Shown in pieces: positions 44,475 through 53,243 of a stretch of 64,000 bases of DNA (position 1 is its first letter; every line of letters starts with the position of its first letter). Location: NCBI RefSeq assembly GCF_000314975.1, contig NZ_BAEN01000035.1, positions 124,001 through 188,000 of the forward strand, given 5' to 3'. Below the pieces are notes generated by a model. It had not been told where the DNA came from and did not search any database. It saw only the letters and a program-made list of their open reading frames with translations. The stretch is from Aliiglaciecola lipolytica E3. Its GTDB lineage: Bacteria; Pseudomonadota; Gammaproteobacteria; Enterobacterales; Alteromonadaceae. The position numbers and the translations under genes are program-made.

Positions 44475-45848
44475 TTAACACTCGATAATATTGACAGCTA
44501 AACCGCCGCGCGCGGTTTCTTTATATTTAGATTTCATATCATTGCCCGTGTCCCACATAGTTTTAATGACTTTGTCGAGCGACACCTTGTGTTGTCCGGT
44601 TCCTCTTAATGCCAATCTAGACGCGTTAATGGCTTTGATTGCACCCATTGCATTGCGCTCGATACAAGGTACTTGAACCAATCCACCTACCGGATCGCAA
44701 GTCAGACCTAGATTATGCTCCATTCCTATTTCAGCAGCATTTTCTACTGCATCAACAGAACCTCCTATGATTTCTGTTAACGCACCAGCTGCCATTGAAC
44801 AGGCTACGCCAACTTCTCCTTGGCAGCCGACTTCTGCTCCAGATATGGACGCGTTCTTTTTATACAGTATGCCAATTGCTGAAGCGGTGAGTAAATATCG
44901 CGCGGCGGTTGCTTTTTCTACTTTTCTAACAAATTTATCGAAATAACAAAGCACGGCAGGAATGATGCCCGCCGCTCCATTTGTCGGCGCTGTTACGACT
45001 CTGCCACCTGCGGCGTTTTCTTCGTTGACGGCCAGTGCAAAAAGGTTAACCCAATCCATAGCTTGCATAGGATCAGCTGTTTGTTCTGTTTCAAGACGAC
45101 GATATAGGGCAGGGGCACGTCTGGTTACTTTAAGACCGCCCGGTAGAATACCTTCTGTATGAATGCCATTGTTAACTGATTCCAACATCACTTGCCATAT
45201 ATTCCAAAGCTTATCGATTACGTCTGCTTTAGGTTGTACAGTGGATTCATTTTCAAGCATCAGTGAACTGATCGACAGGCCATGTTCTTTGCATTGTTGG
45301 ATAAGTTCTAATGAGCTGGCAAACGGGTATGGCAGAGGCTTTTGCTCTTTTTCGAGAGACATGTTCTTTACAGACTGAAAATCCTCTTGTTTAACGATAA
45401 AGCCGCCGCCAATAGAATAATAAGTTTGACTCAATAAGATTTGCTTATTTTTGTAAGCATGCAATGTCATACCGTTGGAATGTAGGGGTAGGGTTTTACG
45501 GCGATGGAACACGATTGCCCCTTCGCGCGGGAATTTGACCTCATGTTCGCCGTTTAATGTGAGCCGTTGGGTATTTTCGATTTCCGACAACCAACCATTC
45601 ACTTTGGTTACATCAACCGTTTCAGGATCATGCCCTAGCAGTCCCAAGATAACAGCTTTACCTGTGCCGTGACCTTTACCGGTTTGACCCAAAGAACCAA
45701 ATAATTCAACACATACTTGATCAACATCAGTCAATTGATTGTCTGATATGAGCTGCTGGCAGAATGCACTTGCTGCTCGCATAGGGCCAACGGTATGAGA
45801 ACTCGAAGGTCCTATGCCAATGCTGAACATGTCAAAAACGCTGATCAT
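44475..45848 (-). CDS. sdaA: L-serine ammonia-lyase (iron-sulfur type)
   Basis: A 457-residue single-chain L-serine dehydratase that converts L-serine to pyruvate and ammonia using a 4Fe-4S cluster. Motifs are [15 protein letters not shown] at the start, [40 protein letters not shown] and the C-terminal [12 protein letters not shown]; the conserved Cys residues for the cluster are present. Length matches SdaA/SdaB. AGGAAA precedes the ATG. Symbol sdaA or sdaB cannot be separated by sequence alone. Confidence 0.94.
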   Translation of the reverse strand: MISVFDMFSIGIGPSSSHTVGPMRAASAFCQQLISDNQLTDVDQVCVELFGSLGQTGKGHGTGKAVILGLLGHDPETVDVTKVNGWLSEIENTQRLTLNGEHEVKFPREGAIVFHRRKTLPLHSNGMTLHAYKNKQILLSQTYYSIGGGFIVKQEDFQSVKNMSLEKEQKPLPYPFASSLELIQQCKEHGLSISSLMLENESTVQPKADVIDKLWNIWQVMLESVNNGIHTEGILPGGLKVTRRAPALYRRLETEQTADPMQAMDWVNLFALAVNEENAAGGRVVTAPTNGAAGIIPAVLCYFDKFVRKVEKATAARYLLTASAIGILYKKNASISGAEVGCQGEVGVACSMAAGALTEIIGGSVDAVENAAEIGMEHNLGLTCDPVGGLVQVPCIERNAMGAIKAINASRLALRGTGQHKVSLDKVIKTMWDTGNDMKSKYKETARGGLAVNIIEC

Positions 45849-46003
45849 TAGAGTATTTCCTAGCTTAATTAGATTGCATATTACTATGCTGATACTTAGT
45901 CAAAGGGGCAAGTATTTGCAGCCTAATTATAGACGATAATTGTTAATGACTATGTAAACAAAACTTATACAGCGAGTATTACAGGCGTGAAAGAGGCTTG
46001 AGT

Positions 46004-46591
46004 TTAACGTTCTGAAAGCGGTGAATTGATGTGATTGGACAATAGGCGAATAAAAGACGCTGTTGCCCCCCAAATGGTTTTTTCTTGCCAACTAATAAAA
46101 TAAATTGGATGTCTTTTTCCATTGCGTTTTACCCAATGGATTAGGTGATTATTTTTGTCTAACAGATGCACCAATGGCACTTCAAACACGTTATCCACTT
46201 CATTGCGATCTAATATTAATTTGAATTCGGGTTGGACTAAACTAACAAACGGCGTAACTTCAAACCGGCTGACGGTACGAAATTTGGGCAAGTTACCCAG
46301 AAGGGTTATTTTATCTGCTGCTATGCCGATTTCTTCTTGGGTTTCGCGAAGGGCGGTATGTGCCAAATCGGTATCGCTTTTTTCTTGTTTTCCACCGGGG
46401 AAGCTGACTTGTCCAGGATGATTTTTTAGATGCAGCGCGCGCTGGGTAAACAGAACAGTTAATGCGTCAGCGCGTTCAATAATTGGAATTAAAACAGCGG
46501 CAGGTTTTCCCGGCCCAACGAGGGGAAAGTCGGCTTCAGGCAATACTCTTCTTGGGTGTTGAAATCGTCGTATAAATTCTTGTTTGTTCAT
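46004..46591 (-). CDS. nudL: NudL-type CoA pyrophosphatase (Nudix)
   Basis: A 195-residue Nudix hydrolase of the YeaB/NudL group. The Nudix box begins at GGKQEKSDTDL and ends RETQEEIGI, and the CoA-family signature (LKNHPGQVSFPGG) precedes it. Predicted to split CoA into 3',5'-ADP and 4'-phosphopantetheine. The start overlaps the pabB stop (ATGA), the same pabB-nudL order found in E. coli. Confidence 0.92.
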   Translation of the reverse strand: MNKQEFIRRFQHPRRVLPEADFPLVGPGKPAAVLIPIIERADALTVLFTQRALHLKNHPGQVSFPGGKQEKSDTDLAHTALRETQEEIGIAADKITLLGNLPKFRTVSRFEVTPFVSLVQPEFKLILDRNEVDNVFEVPLVHLLDKNNHLIHWVKRNGKRHPIYFISWQEKTIWGATASFIRLLSNHINSPLSER

Positions 46592-48009
46592 ACTTCAGAT
46601 TCCAATATAGGCAGTATTTTAGATACTTTATCTAAACTTTCCTGATATTCATCCTGTGGATTTGAATCTAAAACGATGCCGCCGCCTGCCCAGCAATAAA
46701 TATTGTTGTCTTCACACAATAGAGTGCGGATACAAATGCTAGTATCCATGTTACCGCTTCTGTCTATATAGCCGATACTGCCGCAATAAATATTGCGTCT
46801 ATCAGGCTCTAACTCATCTATTATTTCCATTGCACGTATTTTTGGTGCGCCAGTAATAGAGCCCCCCGGAAAGGCCCCTGCTAACAGATGTAAACTGTCA
46901 TTTTCTGGGGTTAATTCGCCACATACTGTGCTAACCAGATGGTGTACTGCTTCGAAGGTTTCGATCGCAAACAGGGTTGGTACGCGAATAGAATGATCCT
47001 GACAAGATTTACTGAGGTCATTGCGCAGTAAATCCACAATCATGAGGTTCTCTGCGCGATCTTTTTCTGAATGCAATAAATCTTGAATATTTTGTTGATC
47101 GACACGCGTGTCTGGATCTCGCGGTCGAGTGCCTTTGATTGGTTGGCTTTGTACCTGCTTATCTTTCACTGACAAGAATCGTTCTGGTGAAATACTTAAA
47201 ATACTACTATTGCCTAGTTGGATATAAGCTGAAAATGGTGCTTGATTTGCGTGCCGTAAACGTAAATACGCCTGCCAATCTGCTCCTGTATATTGGGCGC
47301 TAAATCGTTGTGCTAAGTTGACTTGGTAGCAGTCTCCACTACGTAAGTAGTCGAGTATGCGTTGCAACTTTTCAAGATATGCAGGTTTTGACATGTTTGC
47401 CTGCCAAGGAGTAGTTAGCTTAAATGAGCTATCATTTTCAGTGGGGCGAGTCGCACTTATCAACGCTTCTATTTGCGCTTTGCTGGGCGCGCCAGAGTCA
47501 GGTAAATCGGCCAAATAAAATACACCTGATTGATTATCCTTTATGACACTCCAGGCGTAGATGCCAACGGCCATGTCAGGCGTTATGTAGTTATCTAATG
47601 CGTGACTAGGTAAGGTTTCATAACATCGTCCTAAGTCATAGCCAAAATAACCGACTGCACCGCAAGTAAAGGGGAGTTCATACTCATTGTTGTGTTCACT
47701 TGAACTGGTATTCGGTAGTGTTGTGTTGAGTAAATTGCGCAACACATCAATGGGTTGACCGACGACGATTTCGGTTGACTGTTTATCATTATGGTATGTG
47801 ATTTCACAGGTTGTGTGTTTAGCACTAATCGTTGCCAGTGGGTTCGCGACAAATATATCGAAACGTGCATTTGTGTGTTGGCTATTGGCTGAATCGAGCA
47901 AAATAGCCCATTTTGTTTGGCAAAAGTGCGCAAACAATTCTGTTATGTCCGTTGTCGATGGAATAGCAAGTGTTTGAATACGAGGGCTTTTACAAGCGCG
48001 ATGTTGCAT
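46588..48009 (-). CDS. pabB: Aminodeoxychorismate synthase component I
   Basis: A 473-residue chorismate-binding enzyme. The C-terminal half shows GDCYQVNLAQRFSA, LSISPERFL, PIKGTRPRD (typical of PabB), EKDRAENLMIVDLLRNDLS and PGGSITGAPK. With the PabA amidotransferase it makes 4-amino-4-deoxychorismate on the folate route. Length fits PabB (about 453) better than TrpE. It is coupled to nudL by a four-base overlap. Confidence 0.92.
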   Translation of the reverse strand: MQHRACKSPRIQTLAIPSTTDITELFAHFCQTKWAILLDSANSQHTNARFDIFVANPLATISAKHTTCEITYHNDKQSTEIVVGQPIDVLRNLLNTTLPNTSSSEHNNEYELPFTCGAVGYFGYDLGRCYETLPSHALDNYITPDMAVGIYAWSVIKDNQSGVFYLADLPDSGAPSKAQIEALISATRPTENDSSFKLTTPWQANMSKPAYLEKLQRILDYLRSGDCYQVNLAQRFSAQYTGADWQAYLRLRHANQAPFSAYIQLGNSSILSISPERFLSVKDKQVQSQPIKGTRPRDPDTRVDQQNIQDLLHSEKDRAENLMIVDLLRNDLSKSCQDHSIRVPTLFAIETFEAVHHLVSTVCGELTPENDSLHLLAGAFPGGSITGAPKIRAMEIIDELEPDRRNIYCGSIGYIDRSGNMDTSICIRTLLCEDNNIYCWAGGGIVLDSNPQDEYQESLDKVSKILPILESEV

Positions 48010-48135
48010 GAAAATATTACCAACAAATTTAAATTATACGTGTTTTGCGATGGAGCAATTGTTCCCAAGAGGGTATCATATTGCTAGATATCTAACGACA
48101 CAAAAAACTTCCCTATAATTGATTTAGAGGCACCT

Positions 48136-49668
48136 ATGGCAGTCATACGTCAGCAAGATTTAATTGATAGCATTGAAGATGCATTGCAGTTCATTTCTTA
48201 TTATCACCCATTAGACTACGTAAAAGCAGTTGAAGCGGCCTACCACAAAGAGCAAAGCCAGGCAGCCAAAGATGCAATGGCGCAAATATTGATAAATTCA
48301 CGTATGTCGGCAGAAGGTAAACGTCCTCTTTGCCAAGATACGGGAATCGTAACCTGTTTTGTAAAGGTTGGAATGGGCGTGCAGTGGGATAAGACCGATA
48401 TGACTGTCCAGCAAATGGTTGATGAAGGAACGCGCAGAGCATATCTTAATCCTGATAACCCTTTGAGAGCCTCTATCGTTTCAGACCCAGCCGGCGCACG
48501 CAAAAATACCAAAGACAATACACCGGCAGTTGTGCATATCGATATGGTTCCGGGTGAAGGTATTGAAGTAATGATTGCGGCCAAAGGGGGCGGTTCTGAA
48601 AATAAATCTAAAATGGTTATGCTTAACCCCAGTGATGATATAGCAGATTGGGTAGTTAAAACGTTACCCACTATGGGAGCAGGGTGGTGTCCACCTGGCA
48701 TGCTAGGTATAGGCATAGGTGGAACCGCTGAAAAAGCAGCTGTTTTAGCCAAAGAAAGTTTGATGGACCCGGTAGATATTCAAGAGCTTATGGAGCGCGG
48801 AGCGCAAACGACCGAAGAAAAATTGCGTCTTGATATATTTAAAAAAGTCAATGATTTGGGAATTGGCGCGCAGGGACTAGGTGGTTTAACTACCGTGGTA
48901 GATATAAAGATTAAGTCGGTTCCAACCCATGCAGCTTCGAAACCTATTGCCATGATCCCTAACTGTGCAGCCACTCGTCATGCGCATTTCCACTTAGACG
49001 GAAGTGGTCCTGCTGAGCTAACACCACCAAAGCTTGAAGATTGGCCTGATATTACTTGGGAAGTGGGTGAAAACACCCGCCGAGTAAATTTAGATACAGT
49101 GACCAAAGAAGATATATTGGATTGGAAAGTAGGCGAGACGGTTCTGTTGTCTGGCAAAATGTTGACCGGTCGTGATGCTGCCCATAAACGAATTCAAACT
49201 ATGTTAGACAATGGCGAAGGATTACCTGAAGGCGTTGATTTGACTAACCGCTTTATTTATTACGTAGGGCCTGTCGATGCGGTTGGTGATGAGGCAGTTG
49301 GACCTGCTGGACCAACAACGGCAACGCGTATGGATAAGTTTACCGACATGATGCTGGAAAAAACCGGTTTGATAGGCATGATTGGTAAGGCCGAACGTGG
49401 GCCTGCAACAGTCGATAGTATCGCGAAACACAAAGCTGTGTATCTAATGGCTGTGGGTGGTGCTGCGTATCTTGTTTCTAAAGCCATTAAAAAATCGCGA
49501 GTCGTAGCTTTCGAAGATTTAGGCATGGAAGCTATTTATGAGTTTGATGTTGAAGATATGCCAGTGACAGTTGCGGTGGATAGCACAGGAGCTAACGCCC
49601 ACCAAACGGGTCCTGCTATTTGGAAAGTAAAAATTGAAGATTTGAATAAAAAGCTAGAAACATCTTAA
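48136..49668 (+). CDS. fumA: Class I (iron-sulfur) fumarate hydratase
   Basis: A 510-residue fumarase of the 4Fe-4S class, reversibly hydrating fumarate to malate in the TCA cycle. Cluster Cys are seen in RPLCQDTG and IPNCAATRHAHFHL, with a third expected later. Other blocks are AAKGGGSENKSKMVML, GIGIGGTAEKAAVLAKESL, GRDAAHKRI and the C-terminal YYVGPVDAVGDEAVGPAGP. Length is slightly less than FumA (548). It stands alone and is followed by a terminator. Class I enzymes are oxygen-sensitive; a class II enzyme may exist elsewhere. Confidence 0.94.
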   Translation: MAVIRQQDLIDSIEDALQFISYYHPLDYVKAVEAAYHKEQSQAAKDAMAQILINSRMSAEGKRPLCQDTGIVTCFVKVGMGVQWDKTDMTVQQMVDEGTRRAYLNPDNPLRASIVSDPAGARKNTKDNTPAVVHIDMVPGEGIEVMIAAKGGGSENKSKMVMLNPSDDIADWVVKTLPTMGAGWCPPGMLGIGIGGTAEKAAVLAKESLMDPVDIQELMERGAQTTEEKLRLDIFKKVNDLGIGAQGLGGLTTVVDIKIKSVPTHAASKPIAMIPNCAATRHAHFHLDGSGPAELTPPKLEDWPDITWEVGENTRRVNLDTVTKEDILDWKVGETVLLSGKMLTGRDAAHKRIQTMLDNGEGLPEGVDLTNRFIYYVGPVDAVGDEAVGPAGPTTATRMDKFTDMMLEKTGLIGMIGKAERGPATVDSIAKHKAVYLMAVGGAAYLVSKAIKKSRVVAFEDLGMEAIYEFDVEDMPVTVAVDSTGANAHQTGPAIWKVKIEDLNKKLETS

Positions 49669-49680
49669 AGTAGCGTAAAG

Positions 49681-49704
49681 AGTGCACCTCTAAAAAGGTG
49701 CACT
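49681..49704 (+). terminator. Hairpin terminator after the fumarase gene
   Basis: AGTGCACCT (49681-49689) pairs perfectly with AGGTGCACT (49696-49704) around the loop CTAAAA, followed by TTTACTT. It lies about 12 bases after the stop codon. Confidence 0.8.
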
Positions 49705-49765
49705 TTACTTGTCTCGTCGCTATTTCATCTTAAATCTATTCAAAAAATAATTAGAACCTCATCCT

Positions 49766-51244
49766 ATGAATTTAGATCAAACTACCATTTTACTGTTAAT
49801 TGCTACCGCTGTTGTGAGTTTGCTTATCGGTGTACTTTTGGCCAGCGCTATTGGTCGCCAAAAGCATGCAGAAGAAAAAAAACAACTAGACGTACAGCAT
49901 GAAATGCATCGTAGCCAACTTGAAAATCAGATACTGCAGCAACATGATGAACTGGTAAAATTACAGGAACGATTGGAAGCTGCACACCAGGAACAACTTG
50001 TTGCGCAACGTAAATTTGGGGAACTAGAACAAAAGAATCTGCAAATTACACAACTATCATCACAATTAGAAACTTGGCAGAACAACGCCCGACAGGCCAC
50101 AGAAAAGGCGAATCAGTATTACTCACAATTGGAATCGCAAGCCGCTAGTTTTAACCAAGAACGCATTTCTCTAGAAGACAAGCTTGCATTACTCGCCAGT
50201 GCAGAAAAGCGCTTACAAGAACAATTTGAAAATTTAGCGAATAAAATATTCGAACAAAAACAAGAAAAATTCACCCAGTCCAGTAAAGCCGGTTTAGATG
50301 CATTACTATCGCCACTTAAAGAACAAATAGAAGGTTTTAAGCGTCAAGTAACCGATCAATACGTCAAAGAAGGCCAAGAACGAGCTTCCCTTAAAACAGA
50401 AATTTTAGGCCTTAAAGAGCTTAATCAGCAAATCACGCAAGACGCCGCTGCGCTGACAAAAGCGTTGAAAGGGGATAATAAACAGCAAGGTAATTGGGGA
50501 GAAGTTGTTTTAGAGAGGATTTTGACCGAGTCAGGATTGCGTGAAGGGCATGAATTTGATACTCAAGTTAGCCTGAAAAATGAATCAGGAAAACAATATC
50601 AGCCAGATGTTGTAGTCCATTTGCCAAATGATAAAGATATCGTTATTGACTCAAAAGTGTCTTTGGCAGATTACGAGCGTTACTTTAACTGCCAAGATGA
50701 TGAAGTAGCCAAAAAGCAATTTATTCAAGCACATACCAATTCAATTCGAAATCATATTAGAGAATTGGGTAAAAAGGATTATCAAGATTTAAAAGGTATT
50801 CGCACATTAGATTATGTGCTGATGTTTATTCCCATTGAATCGGCTTTTCTGGTGGCCATCGATCAAGCGCCAGAATTGGTTAAATTGGCATTAGATAATA
50901 ATATCATGTTAGTTAGTCCCACCAATCTGCTAGTGGCTCTGCGAACCATCAATAATATTTGGCAGTACGAATATCAAAATCAGAACGCCCAAAAAATTGC
51001 CACGCAGGCCGGTAAGCTCTATGACAAGTTTCATGGATTTGTCGACGACATGGAGAAAATTAGCAAGTCTGTTGAAAGCGTACAAAAACATGTGGATGCC
51101 GCGTCCAATAAGCTGGTGTCAGGAAAGGGAAATCTTGTCCGTCAGATTGAACAGTTCCGTCATTTAGGTGTGCAAACCAATAAGCGTCTTAAGCAAGAAT
51201 TGGTAGAACAGGCGGAAGACCAAATTGAAGACGATGAAACTTAA
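49766..51244 (+). CDS. rmuC: RmuC-family protein
   Basis: A 492-residue protein with an N-terminal membrane helix (LLLIATAVVSLLIGVLLASA), a long coiled coil (about 30-170) and the RmuC nuclease-like domain (about 200-430): KGDNKQQGNWGEVVLERIL, DSKVSLADYERYF, GIRTLDYVLMFIPIESAF and NNIWQYEYQNQNAQKIA. RmuC limits inversion at short inverted repeats and is thought to be a nuclease. The C-terminus is acidic. Convergent with the membrane-protein operon that follows. Confidence 0.92.
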   Translation: MNLDQTTILLLIATAVVSLLIGVLLASAIGRQKHAEEKKQLDVQHEMHRSQLENQILQQHDELVKLQERLEAAHQEQLVAQRKFGELEQKNLQITQLSSQLETWQNNARQATEKANQYYSQLESQAASFNQERISLEDKLALLASAEKRLQEQFENLANKIFEQKQEKFTQSSKAGLDALLSPLKEQIEGFKRQVTDQYVKEGQERASLKTEILGLKELNQQITQDAAALTKALKGDNKQQGNWGEVVLERILTESGLREGHEFDTQVSLKNESGKQYQPDVVVHLPNDKDIVIDSKVSLADYERYFNCQDDEVAKKQFIQAHTNSIRNHIRELGKKDYQDLKGIRTLDYVLMFIPIESAFLVAIDQAPELVKLALDNNIMLVSPTNLLVALRTINNIWQYEYQNQNAQKIATQAGKLYDKFHGFVDDMEKISKSVESVQKHVDAASNKLVSGKGNLVRQIEQFRHLGVQTNKRLKQELVEQAEDQIEDDET

Positions 51245-51254
51245 GAATTGGCGT

Positions 51255-53243
51255 TTAATACTTTCTTTCTATCCACAATAGTGTCACCACCACAATAAAC
51301 ATCCACCAAAATGGATACTTAGATACGTATTCTAAGTATTCCTTGGGAATTGCCGCTGTGCTTTGTTGAACTTGACGTTGACTTGCTGCATGTTTACCGG
51401 ATTGTTGCCAGCTAGACCATTGTTGTTTGGAATACACATAAAAACTAGACTGACTGACAATCGTCTGATTGGCGTCGGCAGGGTTGAGAGAACGTGTATA
51501 CCAGCCTTGCGATTCTGGCCAGATAACGCTGCATTGTTTTTCAGTAATTGGTGACGAAGGAGCAAGCAAAAGTGTTCGCTTTAGATTTTCCGTACTTGAG
51601 TTAATCGGGCCCTGATAATAGGCACTATGTACATTGTTGTTGCCTAATGCACATATCCTCAATGGATCATTAACATACGCTACTTCTTCCTCATCGATTG
51701 GCAACCAATTCACCTCAGAAGAAGGGCGGCTTATTTGCCCTATCAAATACTGCCAATATTGACTGTAAGTTTGTTCTTCTCCCGAGAGTTGCCATTGGTA
51801 ACTGTTATTAACAAGTGAAATGGCTACATTGCCAAGACCAACATTTTGGTTCAGTACAACAGGTTTATTTTGAGTATCCGTTACCAGTGCTTGATAGTTT
51901 TTCAATCGAGGGTGTTTACTGGTTAAATTCGCGTTTAAATAACTTATCGGTTGTGCTGTCTGTATTTGTGACCAGCGTAATAAGTTACTTATTGTATTGC
52001 TATCATTTGCTTCTGTTGAAATTTCGATGTTTGATAGTATGGTGAACTGATGATTTTGGTTATCCGTTATTAATGACTGATCGGCAATTATCAATATGCC
52101 TAATCCAGCATTTATTGCTCTGGATATTGCGTTTCGATATTCCTCTGACAATCCTAATAATGCGCGGCCATCGATTAATAAAAGATCATAGGAAGATAAG
52201 GAATCTAAGCCTTGTTCTTCTGACTCTTTTTTTGAAGTATTCAGATATTGAGTAATGTATTTGTTTTGGCTAATTTGGGTTTGACTAGTTAATTTTGTAT
52301 TGAATTGACTGGCCCAGTTTTTAAAGTGTTTGGTTTCAAATGATGGAGCTGACTGCACAATAAGTATGTTGGGTGGTGTATTTTGCTCAACGCTAAAGGC
52401 AATATTTTCACTCATCTCTGGCGCAGATGTTCCTGTATTTGTCACGGTTAAAGTGTAAAGCCATTGCCCACGAACACTTACTGGAAATGAAAACTGGAAT
52501 GCTTCACCATCTCTTAGATTTTTTGTTTCGAGTATTTCGCCGTCAGGTTGCAAAAGTGACACTTGATAAATTTGTTTACGTAAAGATGCTGTGTCATCCA
52601 CATTGGCAATACGTAGTTTGCCAGATATCTTTTGATATTCGCCGATGACAAGACGTTTGATCCAGCGCATTTCAATTGGCCCGCTGCGCAGAGTAGAAGG
52701 TGCAAAGTGTATTTCTAAAGGAACGCGACTTTGTTCTTGGCTAAGGGCTTGTAGCGCATTCCATTGTTGCTCGCTTAATCCATCGCCGATGACGGTGAGT
52801 TGTTGTAATTGTGGTTTAGCGAACAATAATTGTTCAGGTTGATGTATAACCTGCCAGTTGTTTTCGATAGTACTCTCATTGGCAGAATTAATCAGGTCAG
52901 AATTTGCAAGTACAAACGTGGAGTGTAGCTTAGAATCATGTTCAGTAAGTTGTTTCTCTACTAAGGCTAGATCAGCACCCACGGTAATTAGTGTGGCTGA
53001 AGAAACATGTGTTCGCTTAACTTGAATGTCACTCAATAGCGCTATTACATTCACGAATAAAACTAAATTTAGGATGACGACTAGCCATTTCCGAAAAGCA
53101 CCTTGTTTGCTAACTCGCTTAAATATAAGCGGTAAACAGTAGCCAAAGGTGAGGATTAATAAAATTAATCCAAAATAGCTGACCCAAACGGGGAACCCAG
53201 GTAAAAAGTTGATATGAACCTGACTAAACAACTCGACACTCAC
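51255..53243 (-). CDS. Large membrane protein of the MoxR/DUF58 operon (last gene)
   Basis: A 662-residue protein: two N-terminal helices (about 18-40 and 50-72), a large periplasmic part and one C-terminal helix (YPFWWMFIVVVTLLWIE). A segment near the middle, YDLLLIDGRALLGLSEEYRN then AINAGLGILIIADQ, resembles the glutamine-amidotransferase-like domain seen in BatA-type operon proteins. I do not recognise a named family. Its GTG start overlaps the previous gene's TAG by one base (TAGTG), so it is coupled to it. Probably a membrane scaffold of the same complex. Confidence 0.68.
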   Translation of the reverse strand: MSVELFSQVHINFLPGFPVWVSYFGLILLILTFGYCLPLIFKRVSKQGAFRKWLVVILNLVLFVNVIALLSDIQVKRTHVSSATLITVGADLALVEKQLTEHDSKLHSTFVLANSDLINSANESTIENNWQVIHQPEQLLFAKPQLQQLTVIGDGLSEQQWNALQALSQEQSRVPLEIHFAPSTLRSGPIEMRWIKRLVIGEYQKISGKLRIANVDDTASLRKQIYQVSLLQPDGEILETKNLRDGEAFQFSFPVSVRGQWLYTLTVTNTGTSAPEMSENIAFSVEQNTPPNILIVQSAPSFETKHFKNWASQFNTKLTSQTQISQNKYITQYLNTSKKESEEQGLDSLSSYDLLLIDGRALLGLSEEYRNAISRAINAGLGILIIADQSLITDNQNHQFTILSNIEISTEANDSNTISNLLRWSQIQTAQPISYLNANLTSKHPRLKNYQALVTDTQNKPVVLNQNVGLGNVAISLVNNSYQWQLSGEEQTYSQYWQYLIGQISRPSSEVNWLPIDEEEVAYVNDPLRICALGNNNVHSAYYQGPINSSTENLKRTLLLAPSSPITEKQCSVIWPESQGWYTRSLNPADANQTIVSQSSFYVYSKQQWSSWQQSGKHAASQRQVQQSTAAIPKEYLEYVSKYPFWWMFIVVVTLLWIERKY

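Noticed and set aside
48240-48752. 170-codon minus-strand frame inside the fumarase gene
   Set aside because: Opposite-strand shadow of a strongly conserved enzyme; no start signal or homology.
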